DNA from: Hyphomicrobiales bacterium
GTDB taxonomy: Bacteria > Pseudomonadota > Alphaproteobacteria > Rhizobiales > Xanthobacteraceae
DNA: 42,474 nt
Direction of reading: 5' to 3'
Assembly: GCA_009377695.1 (NCBI GenBank)
Contig: WHTP01000039.1
Span: forward strand, 1 to 42,474
In this document: piece by piece, positions 33,942 through 41,852 of the stretch
Layout: each line of letters begins with the position of its first letter
Position numbering within the stretch: position 1 is the first letter of the stretch
Notes under the pieces: model-generated
What the model was told of the DNA's origin: nothing
The model's input: only the letters and a program-made list of their open reading frames with translations
Database searches by the model: none
Translations under genes and position numbers: made by a program

Positions 33942-34576
33942 TTATGTGCGCTTGATCAGTAGCGCGCGGGCGCCCCCGCCAGCATCATCGCGAAACGTTG
34001 TCGCGCTCCGTGAGAGTCTGCGGCGAACCTGAATCAAGACACAGGAAACTTTGGTTTCGAAAGCTTGGCGCCTAATCTCGATGTGTTCTATCGACAAAAG
34101 AAAGCGACCGGGAACAGCTCCCCCGCCGCCCTCTTGCGTCGGCGTTCGCCGTTTTGTGGCATCGCCACGACGTCCGCTAGTGGAATCAATAACGCGCATC
34201 GGATGCGATTGCCATCTTTTGATGTCATGCACCATTTTATCCATTGCGCGATACGCCCGACAGCACGACCAGCGCTCGTCGGGCTTGTTCAAAATCGGCG
34301 TCGGGAGGAATTCTCGCTTATTTCGTGAAGCAGATGTCGGCGTCGAGGGCCACGTCTGCAGCGGAACCGGATCCGCGCCCTGTTTACGGTCTGGTTGCTC
34401 GATGGCTTCGTAATTTTACGCGTTGGTTATGCGCGGGCGCATGCACACAGACGCATGCATTTTGACCAGAACTTTTTCGAGCTTCGGATGTTGCGGTTTT
34501 CGGGGGCTGTCCTTGCGCGCAATCACGACCGCGGTAGCCGGGACGGCAGAAATCGATTTTTTGAGTGGCGACGAGT
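33942..34576. other. Long non-coding stretch before the sulfotransferase operon
   Basis: About 630 bases with only short, unconvincing open frames. It should contain the promoter of the operon starting at 34577. An alternating GCATGCACACAGACGCATGC segment (34439-34458) forms a loose inverted repeat. I see no other clear signal. Confidence 0.4.
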
Positions 34577-35974
34577 ATGACGACACAAGTTCACGGTCCC
34601 TCAGACGCATCCAGCAAACGGGCGGCCGTGAATGACGAACGGATCGTCTTCCCGGCAATCATCTCCTCCCTCTGCATCGCCTTTCTCGCGTTCGTTGCCG
34701 GCAGCTTCACGATGTACAGCAGCGTGTTTCCGGCCGACCGGCTGCGTCCCGCCTTTCAAGGCGGTATGGCCCTCTATCAACTGGCCAGCTACCGCGATCG
34801 CTTCGAGACCGATTTCTGGAAGCCTGCGCGCACGGATGCACGTGGCGTCGTGCGCCACGATCACACCAGGGTGCAGCCAGGTCTGACGCTTTACACGTCG
34901 AGCCACGATCAGCGCGCCTTCCTCATCGAGATGGACGGCCGCGTCGCTCATGAGTGGGCGCTTCCATACAGTCAGATTTGGGACCGAAGCAGCGCCGTCA
35001 CCAAGCCGCGGCCCGACCCCTTCATCCATATCGAGAAGGCGCACGTTTTGCCCAACGGCGATCTGCTCGCACTCTACACTGCCGTCGGCGATACGCCCTG
35101 GGGCTATGGCCTGGTGAAGATGGACAAGGACTCCAAGCCGATCTGGAAATATCTCGCTCATGCTCATCACGACTTCGACATCGACAGTGCCGGCAACATC
35201 TACGTGCTGACGCATGAGATCTCGAAGGCAGATCTTCCCATTCCCAAGCAGGAGCTTCCTGCGTTCAAGGAGCAGCTGAAAAAGCCACGCATCGACGACT
35301 TCATCGTCAAGCTGTCGCCGGACGGCCGCGAGCTGGAAAAGGTGTGGCTCACCGGTGCCTTTGCTCGATCACCGTTTTACCGACGCTTGCGCCTCGTATC
35401 CTACAACGATAATGGCGACTATCTGCATGCGAACTCAATCAGCGTGCTCGAAAAGGCGGTGCCCGGGATCCCACAGAGCCGGCCGGGTCAGCTCCTGGTC
35501 TCATTGCGCGACGTCAGCACAGTCGCGCTCGTCGACTTGCAAGGCCCCCGGATCGTGTGGGCGCTGTCCGGCCCTTGGGTTCGCCAGCACGACGCCGAGT
35601 TCCTGCCTGATGGCAGGCTGCTGCTCTTCGACAACGAGGGAGACCCCAATGGCGGTCACGGCTCCCGCACGCTCGAGCTGGACCCGGCCACATCCGAGGT
35701 GAAGTGGAGTTACGGCGGGCGGGAAGATCAGCCGCTCAACAGCGAGGCGCGTGGCAGCCAGAACCGTCTCGCCAACGGCAACACTCTGATCGTCGAATCC
35801 TGGGGCGGACGTCTCCTGGAGGTGACGCGCGAGGGCGACGTCGTATGGGAATTCATCAATCCGATACGCGGTGGGTCGAGCGACGGTCGCATTCCCATCA
35901 CCCACTGGGCCGAGCGACTGGATCCTGCGCGCGACTTCACGCCGGACTTCCTCCGCACACTTGGCATCGAATGA
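34577..35974 (+). CDS. Membrane-anchored arylsulfotransferase (ASST)-like protein
   Basis: 465 residues from ATG 34577; GTG 34565 would add four. A membrane anchor (FPAIISSLCIAFLAFVAGSF) leads to an outward-facing beta-propeller. Blade motifs are visible: HVLPNGDLLALYT, HDFDIDSAGNIYVLTHEIS, HANSISVLEK, HDAEFLPDGRLLLFDNEGD and NRLANGNTLIVESWGGRLLE. These are typical of the ASST family, which moves sulfate from aryl sulfate donors to acceptors through a histidine, without PAPS. Several conserved His are present, but I cannot say which is catalytic. It leads a four-gene operon: the next gene starts 24 bases on. Confidence 0.8.
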   Translation: MTTQVHGPSDASSKRAAVNDERIVFPAIISSLCIAFLAFVAGSFTMYSSVFPADRLRPAFQGGMALYQLASYRDRFETDFWKPARTDARGVVRHDHTRVQPGLTLYTSSHDQRAFLIEMDGRVAHEWALPYSQIWDRSSAVTKPRPDPFIHIEKAHVLPNGDLLALYTAVGDTPWGYGLVKMDKDSKPIWKYLAHAHHDFDIDSAGNIYVLTHEISKADLPIPKQELPAFKEQLKKPRIDDFIVKLSPDGRELEKVWLTGAFARSPFYRRLRLVSYNDNGDYLHANSISVLEKAVPGIPQSRPGQLLVSLRDVSTVALVDLQGPRIVWALSGPWVRQHDAEFLPDGRLLLFDNEGDPNGGHGSRTLELDPATSEVKWSYGGREDQPLNSEARGSQNRLANGNTLIVESWGGRLLEVTREGDVVWEFINPIRGGSSDGRIPITHWAERLDPARDFTPDFLRTLGIE

Positions 35975-35998
35975 CAGCAAAGAGGGACGAGGGACACC

Positions 35999-36286
35999 AT
36001 GCTTCTATTTGTTCGTATCGTCGCCGCCACGGCTCTCGCTGGCCTAGCCGCTGAGCCGGCGTGGGCTTACGTCGGACCGGGCGCAGGGCTCAGCTTGTTG
36101 GCAGCTTTTTGGACGCTGCTGATGGCCGTCCTGACTGCGATCGGGTTTCTGGTGGTGTGGCCGCTGCGGCGCCGCTTGCGTCGCGCCAAGCGTGCCGACG
36201 CGATAGCGCGAGGCGAGCCCGGTGATGGCCCTGAATCTCGCGGACCCGAGACGACATGGCCCACGACCGACCAGCGTGCGCACTGA
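35999..36286 (+). CDS. Small single-span membrane protein of the sulfotransferase operon
   Basis: 95 residues from ATG 35999. A signal peptide ending at AWA exposes a mature start YVGPGAGLSLLA, then one membrane helix (FWTLLMAVLTAIGFLVVWPL) and a very basic stretch RRRLRRAKRAD, ending in a polar tail. The short YVGPGAG start and basic stop-transfer segment resemble small proteins seen next to secreted sulfate or phosphate enzymes. I infer a partner or anchor for the neighbouring enzymes. It is 24 bases after the ASST gene and 15 before the next. Confidence 0.7.
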   Translation: MLLFVRIVAATALAGLAAEPAWAYVGPGAGLSLLAAFWTLLMAVLTAIGFLVVWPLRRRLRRAKRADAIARGEPGDGPESRGPETTWPTTDQRAH

Positions 36287-36301
36287 GCACGGGGCGTTGT
36301 C

Positions 36302-37036
36302 ATGAGCGTGAAGATGGGCTTGCTGGACCTGCCTTCACCGGCGTTGTCGTGGCTCGACGCAAGCCTTGCTACTGCGCTGCCATCGACGGCTCGTATCGTT
36401 ATCTGGGGCACTGTCGGGGCGGCGGTCTCGATGAGCCTCTATTGGCTACTCTCGCCACAGCAGCAACTTGCCCGCATCGCCATCGGCGAACGGCGACTCA
36501 AGATGGCGATGCGGGATGGCGGCGCGGAGATGGCCGATGACTTGGCGTCAGCCGGGCGCCTCCTTTGGTTGGCGATCACGCGCATCGGTCTGATGCTGGT
36601 GCCGGCACTGGTCTCGGCGGTACCTGTCGTCTGCCTGATGACTTGGCTGCACACGCATTACGGCCATGAGTTCCCGCCGCCGGGGCAGAAGGCCTCGATA
36701 AGGGTTGAGCCGGCTGCCTTCGAGGGCCGATGGATCGCCCACGAGGACAGAGCGCCCCGCGTGGACGTGGTGGATGATCGAGGTATCGTTGTGCACTCGG
36801 TGTCGATGCCGGCGCCCGTTCCCCTCATTCATAAGCGGGTTTGGTGGAGTTTCCTGATTGGAAATCCGCTCGGCTATCTGCCAAGCGCAGGCTCGGTCGA
36901 GCGGATCGAGATCAATTTGCCGGAGAGGCGCTACTTGTTTGTTGGGCCCGAGTGGATTCGGGGTTGGGAGGCACCGTTCATGACTGCGTTGCTCGTCGGC
37001 TCGGTGCTTCTCAAATTGTCTTTCCGCATTCGATGA
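36302..37036 (+). CDS. Three-span membrane protein of the sulfotransferase operon
   Basis: 244 residues from ATG 36302. TM1 (TARIVIWGTVGAAVSMSLYW), a charged helical stretch (SPQQQLARIAIGERRLKMAM), TM2 (AITRIGLMLVPALVSAVPVV), a periplasmic domain of about 100 residues rich in beta strands, and a C-terminal TM (FMTALLVGSVLLKLSF). The TM-charged helix-TM layout recalls the EMC3/DUF106 relatives of the YidC insertase family, but the match is by architecture only. The stop overlaps a possible start of the sulfotransferase gene (ATGA), so the two are coupled. The function is unknown. Confidence 0.65.
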   Translation: MSVKMGLLDLPSPALSWLDASLATALPSTARIVIWGTVGAAVSMSLYWLLSPQQQLARIAIGERRLKMAMRDGGAEMADDLASAGRLLWLAITRIGLMLVPALVSAVPVVCLMTWLHTHYGHEFPPPGQKASIRVEPAAFEGRWIAHEDRAPRVDVVDDRGIVVHSVSMPAPVPLIHKRVWWSFLIGNPLGYLPSAGSVERIEINLPERRYLFVGPEWIRGWEAPFMTALLVGSVLLKLSFRIR

Positions 37037-38202
37037 CATGGCATAGGCCGACAATGTCCACCTCCGAATCCATTGGTGCCTTCGATCGCTTCCGAGTTGA
37101 GCCCTGGGTCGACTGGATCGGCGGTCATGTCGGGCGTCGGATGTCGCTGTTGCGGCGCCTCGGTGATTGGGAGACCCGCCTGCTCGCTCGCGACATCGAG
37201 CATGTTGAGATCTCCGCTCCTGTCTTCGTCTGCGGTCTGGCCCGTTCGGGCAGCACCATCCTGCTGGAATGCCTCGCCGCGCATACCGACACGGTCAGCC
37301 ATTGCTATCGCGACTATCCGGGCGTTTTGGTTCCGGTCCTATGGGACCGCATCTCTGCACGGATCTATGCGGACCGTTCGACGCCCGTGGAGCGCGCACA
37401 CGGCGATGGCATCGCCGTCACACCGGACAGCCCGGAGGCCATCGAGGAAATGCTCTGGATGGCCTTCCATCCCCACAGCCACGATCCCGCACGCGGCAAC
37501 AGCATTGGGCGTGGCGGGATCGCACCACCATTCTCCGATTTCTACCGCGATCACATCCGCAAGCTGCTGTGGTTGCGGCAGGGATCGCGCTATCTCTCGA
37601 AAAACAACTACAACTTGGTTCGCTTGGGCGGACTGATCGAACTCTTTCCAGATGCACGGGTGATCGTTCCGGTGCGCCACCCGGTGACACATATCGCATC
37701 GCTCATGCGACAACACGCCCTCTTCTCCGCAGCCGAGACCAGGCACTCGGCAGCGCTGCGCTACATGCAGCGCGTGGGGCATTACGAGTTCGGGCTCGAC
37801 CGGCGGCCGCTGAACGTCGGCAACGGTGGAACGACCCAGACGGTTCAGGAACTGTGGCGCGAGGGTCGCGAAGTGGAAGGATGGAGCCTGTATTGGGCGA
37901 ACCTGCACGAATTCCTTATGGAGCGGCTGCAGGAGGACGTTGCACTGCGCGATGCCACCCTCGTGGTGCGTTTCGAGGATCTTTGCGCCGATCCCGAGGG
38001 TATGCTGGGCCGCATCTTCGCGCACACGCGTTTGTCGGCGGAAGATGAGTTGATCTGGAAGGTGGCACAGAGGATCCGTGCTCCCGACTATTACGCTATG
38101 CCCTTCGACGAGACGGAACTACGGACGATCCGTCAAGTCACCGCCAAGGCCGCCGAACGACTCGACTATCGGAACAGCTCAGGTGATCGCGCGGTGGCGT
38201 AA
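37033..38202 (+). CDS. P-loop sulfotransferase family protein
   Basis: 389 residues from ATG 37033, which overlaps the previous stop as ATGA; ATG 37054 (382 residues) is also possible. VFVCGLARSGSTILLECLAA (about 62-81) is the PAPS phosphosulfate loop. VIVPVRHPVTHIASLMRQHA (about 210-229) is the 3'-phosphate site with Arg and Ser. LVVRFEDLCADPEGMLGRIF is the late conserved block. It should transfer sulfate from PAPS to a carbohydrate, lipid or protein acceptor in the cytosol. Pairing a PAPS-dependent enzyme with a PAPS-independent ASST-like one in the same operon suggests a donor-shuttle pathway. Confidence 0.88.
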   Translation: MTWHRPTMSTSESIGAFDRFRVEPWVDWIGGHVGRRMSLLRRLGDWETRLLARDIEHVEISAPVFVCGLARSGSTILLECLAAHTDTVSHCYRDYPGVLVPVLWDRISARIYADRSTPVERAHGDGIAVTPDSPEAIEEMLWMAFHPHSHDPARGNSIGRGGIAPPFSDFYRDHIRKLLWLRQGSRYLSKNNYNLVRLGGLIELFPDARVIVPVRHPVTHIASLMRQHALFSAAETRHSAALRYMQRVGHYEFGLDRRPLNVGNGGTTQTVQELWREGREVEGWSLYWANLHEFLMERLQEDVALRDATLVVRFEDLCADPEGMLGRIFAHTRLSAEDELIWKVAQRIRAPDYYAMPFDETELRTIRQVTAKAAERLDYRNSSGDRAVA

Positions 38203-38348
38203 CGCAGCGCAGCGCTGCCGAACCGTCAGGCGGCCCTGAGCCGGTTAACAAAGCCGTACTTTTGCCTCTCGTTCGTTACGTCCAGTGCTCGAAGATTTGA
38301 ACACACTGAAGATTGAAATCATTGGAAAAATAGCGTCGCAAAGTCACC

Positions 38349-38386
38349 TTTAATCAGTAGATCGATGGTTCGATCCCGTCTGGGCT
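38349..38386 (+). repeat. Near-copy of the tRNA-Lys 3' half (att-like direct repeat)
   Basis: 38 bases aligned without gaps to tRNA-Lys positions 31562-31599, from TTTAATCAG in the anticodon loop to TGGGCT in the acceptor. Only two differences are visible (G to A after CAGTAG, and A to G before TCTGGGCT). The 5' half of the tRNA is absent, so this is not a working gene. It probably marks the far end of an island. Confidence 0.8.
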
Positions 38387-38600
38387 GGACCCACCTTATG
38401 GATGAGTACAGATAGAGAATTCCTAACGCTGTGTAGCGATGTTGTGGTGCCGCCACCCAGTCCAAACCGGCTTGCAACAGCCGGGCAACAATCGAAGCCG
38501 GGTCAGATAGCAAGACATGCTATGAATACGTTAGAATCCGGGTCCAAAATGGTGGGTCGATCTTCAGGGCGATGATCCAGATGATGTGAAAGGAGACAGC

Positions 38601-39014
38601 ATGCTTGCAAACAACTTCATGACGCCACTCGCGCTCGGAATCTCCGATATCGAGTTCGATGCACTGGTGAAAGTGCTTGGCATGCTGGAGCGTGGCGAGA
38701 TTTCCGATGAGCAATTCACCATGCGTCGCGTTCAACATCCCTGCCGGACGCCGGCATGCCTTTGTGGCTGGGCAAACGACGTCTCTGCAGGACGGGCCTT
38801 TCCATTGTACGCGAAGCCCGGCCTAACAATGTTTTCGGATGCCAGGTACGGGCCGCGCTGGCGCGACATGCCGCGGCCGTTGCTTGAGCTATTCGCCTAT
38901 GGCCGGCGGCCGGCCGATCCGGTCTATGCGGCAACGCCATCGCAGGCGGCCATCGCGCTACGCAACTTTCTCACCCAGGGCCAAGCACGCTGGGCGGAAG
39001 CGCTCGCGGCGTAG
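38601..39014 (+). CDS. Hypothetical protein with a C-x4-C-x-C-GW motif
   Basis: 137 residues from ATG 38601 with AGGAG upstream. ISDIEFDALVKVLGMLERGE is a helix, followed by QHPCRTPACLCGWANDVS. Three cysteines before a GW recall short proteins in which C-G/R-T-x2-C-x-C-G(W/H) marks a small metal-binding or structural fold. The C-terminal half is helical (PSQAAIALRNFLTQ). It is cytoplasmic and of unknown function. It lies just outside the island repeat. Confidence 0.7.
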   Translation: MLANNFMTPLALGISDIEFDALVKVLGMLERGEISDEQFTMRRVQHPCRTPACLCGWANDVSAGRAFPLYAKPGLTMFSDARYGPRWRDMPRPLLELFAYGRRPADPVYAATPSQAAIALRNFLTQGQARWAEALAA

Positions 39015-39034
39015 GCTGCCAGGCGGCGGCCCCC

Positions 39035-39184
39035 TCACCGCTGCATGCAAACCAACGCCCGTGAGGCCGCGCAATTCCACGCGCTGACTAATCTCGGCTC
39101 GACGCCCTGTTGGAACGTCAGCCAGATGCCGAAAGCTGCGACAAGCGCCAGCACCGCCCATTTGAGCGTCTTGACCATGTGCAT
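39035..39184 (-). CDS. Small membrane-anchored ORF
   Basis: 49 residues from ATG 39184, or 47 from ATG 39178. MVKTLKWAVLALVAAFGIWL is a clear membrane helix or signal anchor, followed by TFQQGVEPRLVSAWNC and a short tail ending CMQR, with two cysteines. The protein-like composition on this strand and the absence of any other frame support it. The ribosome site is weak. It is antisense to no gene and converges on the 38601 gene. Confidence 0.45.
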   Translation of the reverse strand: MHMVKTLKWAVLALVAAFGIWLTFQQGVEPRLVSAWNCAASRALVCMQR

Positions 39185-39272
39185 GGTGGCGCGCCAAGCG
39201 GGTACGGTTCACATTGGCATAACCACCGGCGCGACGCAGCCGCGCATGCATTTGAATCTTCAGCGAAAGGCA

Positions 39273-39438
39273 CTAGTGTCCCGATTCCGAAGTTCGTACC
39301 ATTTCGCAGCGGCCTCTTATACGAACTTCGGAATCGCGGGACACTAGCAACTCTTTGAATCTGGTGTGGCTTTGGTTCAGAGGTCCGCATGTCGGACGCG
39401 CCGCGAAAAGGATGCGGACCTCTGAACCGCCACACTAG
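39273..39438 (+). repeat. CTAG-bounded two-hairpin repeat, copy 3
   Basis: 166 bp, the same length and orientation as copy 2. Unit A is 39273-39347, the spacer CAACTCTTTGAAT is 39348-39360 and unit B is 39361-39438. The unit-B stem pairs 39374-39390 with 39412-39428, perfect over 17 bp. Compared with copy 2, base 39382 is G not A and its partner 39420 is C not T. It ends 32 bases before the flavoprotein gene. Confidence 0.92.
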
Positions 39439-39469
39439 AACATAAAGAAGAATCGAACGGGAATTTGAG

Positions 39470-40651
39470 ATGGCATCGAAGAACCAGGACCCATTCTTGA
39501 TCGCGGGCGGCGGGATTGGCGGGCTGGCCGCCGCCTGTGCATTGGCGCGCCGGGGCTTACCGGTGCGGGTGCTGGAGCAGGCCGCCGAGTTCAAGGAAAT
39601 CGGCGCCGGCATCCAACTCGGCCCGAATATCTTCCGCGCCCTCGACAAGATCGGCCTGCGCGAGGCGGTGCTGGCCGACGCGCACCGGCCCCCGGCCATG
39701 GAGATGCGCTGTGCGCTATCTGGCGATTTGGTGACGCGCATTCCGCTCGAGGACAAGCGCTTTCTGGATCGATTCACGCACCCGTACGCTGTCACGCATC
39801 GCGCCGATATCCATGGCACCGTCCTCAATGCGTGCCTGAACGATAATCACGTCACGTTGGAGACGCAGCGGACGGTCGAAACATTCGAACAGGACGCCGA
39901 TAGCGTCACCGCGGTCCTGCAATCCGGCGAACGCGTCAGGGGCCGCGCGTTGATCGGCTGCGACGGCATGTGGTCGAAAATCCGTGACAAGATCGTGGGC
40001 GATGGTAAGCCGCGCGTCTCCGGCCATATTGCTTATCGCGCCGTGCTCAAGAAGGACGAGGTGCCGCCGGACCTTTGGCGGCCGGACGTGATCCTATGGG
40101 CGGGACCGCGCACGCACTTCGTACACTATCCGCTGCGGCGCGGCGAGCTTTACAACCTGGTCGCGGTCTTCCACTCCGACCGGTACGAAGAAGGGTGGGA
40201 CGCGAAAGCCGACGCCGGACTGCTGTGGGCGCATTTCAAAGATCAGCGGCCCGAAGTGCTGCGCATGCTTGAGCGCATCGACACATGGCGGATGTGGGTG
40301 CTGTGCGATCGCGAGCCGGTGAAGGACTGGTCGAAAGGGCGCGTCGCGCTGCTCGGCGATGCCGCGCACCCGATGCTGCAATACCTCGCGCAAGGCGCCG
40401 CGATGGCGACTGAGGATGCGGTCTGTCTTGCCGAGAAGATTGCCGCGCAACCGGACGATCTGCCTGCTGCGTTCGCTGCCTATGTGCAGCAGCGTTATCT
40501 GCGCACCGCTCGCGTGCAGATCATGGCGCGCGTCTATGGCGATTTCTACCACGCGCGCGGACCAGCTGCGGAATTGCGCAACCAGATGCTTGGCGGGCGC
40601 ACGCCGGAGGAATCCTACGACGGCATTTCCTGGCTCTATAGCGGCTCCTGA
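39470..40651 (+). CDS. FAD-dependent aromatic hydroxylase, 3-hydroxybenzoate 6-monooxygenase-like
   Basis: 393 residues from ATG 39470. FLIAGGGIGGLAAACALARR is the FAD-binding fold, with GAGIQLGPNIFRALDKIGL following. LIGCDGMWSKIRDKI is the DG motif, and VALLGDAAHPMLQYLAQGA then AMATEDAVCLAE is the GD motif in the form typical of salicylate and 3-hydroxybenzoate hydroxylases. 3-hydroxybenzoate 6-hydroxylase makes gentisate. No gentisate dioxygenase is near, so the pathway is incomplete here. The gene is followed after 44 bases by a zinc alcohol dehydrogenase, which could act on the same aromatic compounds. Confidence 0.85.
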   Translation: MASKNQDPFLIAGGGIGGLAAACALARRGLPVRVLEQAAEFKEIGAGIQLGPNIFRALDKIGLREAVLADAHRPPAMEMRCALSGDLVTRIPLEDKRFLDRFTHPYAVTHRADIHGTVLNACLNDNHVTLETQRTVETFEQDADSVTAVLQSGERVRGRALIGCDGMWSKIRDKIVGDGKPRVSGHIAYRAVLKKDEVPPDLWRPDVILWAGPRTHFVHYPLRRGELYNLVAVFHSDRYEEGWDAKADAGLLWAHFKDQRPEVLRMLERIDTWRMWVLCDREPVKDWSKGRVALLGDAAHPMLQYLAQGAAMATEDAVCLAEKIAAQPDDLPAAFAAYVQQRYLRTARVQIMARVYGDFYHARGPAAELRNQMLGGRTPEESYDGISWLYSGS

Positions 40652-40695
40652 CTGCATCGATCGCGCATTTTCTCCCTTTTTGAAAGGCTTGATCA

Positions 40696-41808
40696 GTGAC
40701 AGCGATCCGCGCCGCCGTTTCCGCTGACATCCGGCGCACCGAAGTGCGTGAGTTCGCGTCGCCGGCCATTCCGGCGGACGGCGGGCTCCTGCGCGTCGAG
40801 CTGTGCGGCGTCTGCGGCAGCGACTGGCCTTATTACCTGAAGTACCCGAAATCGAAGGGACCGCTTATTCTCGGACACGAGACCGTCGGCACGGTCGCGC
40901 AGCTCGGCAGCGTCGCCGCGCAGCGTTTCGGCGTGAAAGAAGGCGACCGCGTCGCACTCGAAGAATATCTGCCGTGTGGGCACTGCGCCTATTGCCGCGG
41001 CGGCGATTTCCGGCTCTGCGACGAGACCGATACCCTCAACAGGCTCGGCACTGTGCGCTACGGCTCGACGCCGGTCGGCCACTCGCCGTCGCTGTGGGGC
41101 GGATACAGCCAGTATCAGTACCTGCATCCGAATTCGGTCTTTCACCGCGTCCCGGACAACCTGTCGGCGGAATTGGCGACACTGGCATTGCCGCTCGGCA
41201 ACGGCGTCGAGTGGGCCTATCTCCAGGGCAAGGTCGGCGTCGGTGAATGCATCGTCATCCAGGGACCGGGACAGCAGGGGCTCGCTTGCGTCGTCGCCGC
41301 CAAGGAGGCTGGCGCGAACCCGATCATCGTATCGGGTCTGGGAACACCCACCGATCAGCGACGCCTCGCGCTGGCGAAGCGGCTTGGCGCGCACCACACG
41401 ATCAACGTGGAGCAGCAGGATCTTCTGGACACCGTCTCTACCATCACCGGCGGTGCCATGGCCGACGTCGTGATCGACTGCGCATCGGGCGGGCCGTGGA
41501 CGGTCGTGTCGGCGATCCAGCTTGCGCGCAAGGGCGGCCGTATCCTGATCGGCGGACGCAAGGGCGCACCGGTGCCGCAGTTTGACGTGGATGTTCTGTT
41601 CACCCGCTTTCTATCGGTGAAGGGCATGCGCGGTCACAGCTATCAGGCTGTCGAGCTCGGGTTGCAAATCCTCGCCAGCCGTAAATATCCGCTCGAGGAC
41701 ATGTGCACGCACACGTTCGATCTCGAGGCCGTCGACGAGGCGCTGCGCACCGTCGGCGGCGAAGGTAAACCCGACGCCATCCACTGCTCGGTCAATCCGT
41801 GGCGGTGA
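40696..41808 (+). CDS. Zinc-dependent medium-chain alcohol dehydrogenase
   Basis: 370 residues from GTG 40696. CGVCGSDW and LGHETVGTV supply catalytic zinc ligands. PCGHCAYCRGGDFRLC has the four-cysteine structural zinc loop. The Rossmann segment is IVIQGPGQQGLACVVAAKEA, with GGRILIGGRKGAP further on. It oxidises or reduces an alcohol with NAD(P). The substrate is unknown; pairing with the aromatic hydroxylase suggests an aromatic alcohol or aldehyde. The two genes are probably one operon. Confidence 0.9.
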   Translation: MTAIRAAVSADIRRTEVREFASPAIPADGGLLRVELCGVCGSDWPYYLKYPKSKGPLILGHETVGTVAQLGSVAAQRFGVKEGDRVALEEYLPCGHCAYCRGGDFRLCDETDTLNRLGTVRYGSTPVGHSPSLWGGYSQYQYLHPNSVFHRVPDNLSAELATLALPLGNGVEWAYLQGKVGVGECIVIQGPGQQGLACVVAAKEAGANPIIVSGLGTPTDQRRLALAKRLGAHHTINVEQQDLLDTVSTITGGAMADVVIDCASGGPWTVVSAIQLARKGGRILIGGRKGAPVPQFDVDVLFTRFLSVKGMRGHSYQAVELGLQILASRKYPLEDMCTHTFDLEAVDEALRTVGGEGKPDAIHCSVNPWR

Positions 41809-41852
41809 GGCGTTTTTCGCAATTGCTTCGGAAAGCCCCGCCCGCGCCTCTC

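Larger units (their letters stand above)
31530..38386. mobile_element. Candidate genomic island integrated at tRNA-Lys (no integrase found)
   Basis: The island starts at the intact tRNA and ends at the 38-nt near-repeat of its 3' half. This is the pattern produced by tyrosine-recombinase integration, with the tRNA restored at one end and a fragment left at the other. The content is accessory: small orphan proteins, long gene-poor stretches and a sulfotransferase operon. No integrase or mobility gene was recognised inside, so it would be a relic or a trimmed element. The alternative is a local duplication of part of a tRNA gene. Confidence 0.5.

Noticed and set aside
34065-34328. Possible 87-codon gene upstream of the sulfotransferase operon
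   Set aside because: Non-ATG start, no ribosome site, and a low-complexity product with no protein-like pattern.
34439-34458. GCATGC-type inverted repeat as an operator of the sulfotransferase operon
   Set aside because: The arms are short and alternating purine-pyrimidine sequence gives such matches by chance; no second site supports it.
38349-38386. A second tRNA-Lys gene
   Set aside because: Only the 3' half is present; acceptor 5' strand and D arm are missing, so it cannot fold into a tRNA.
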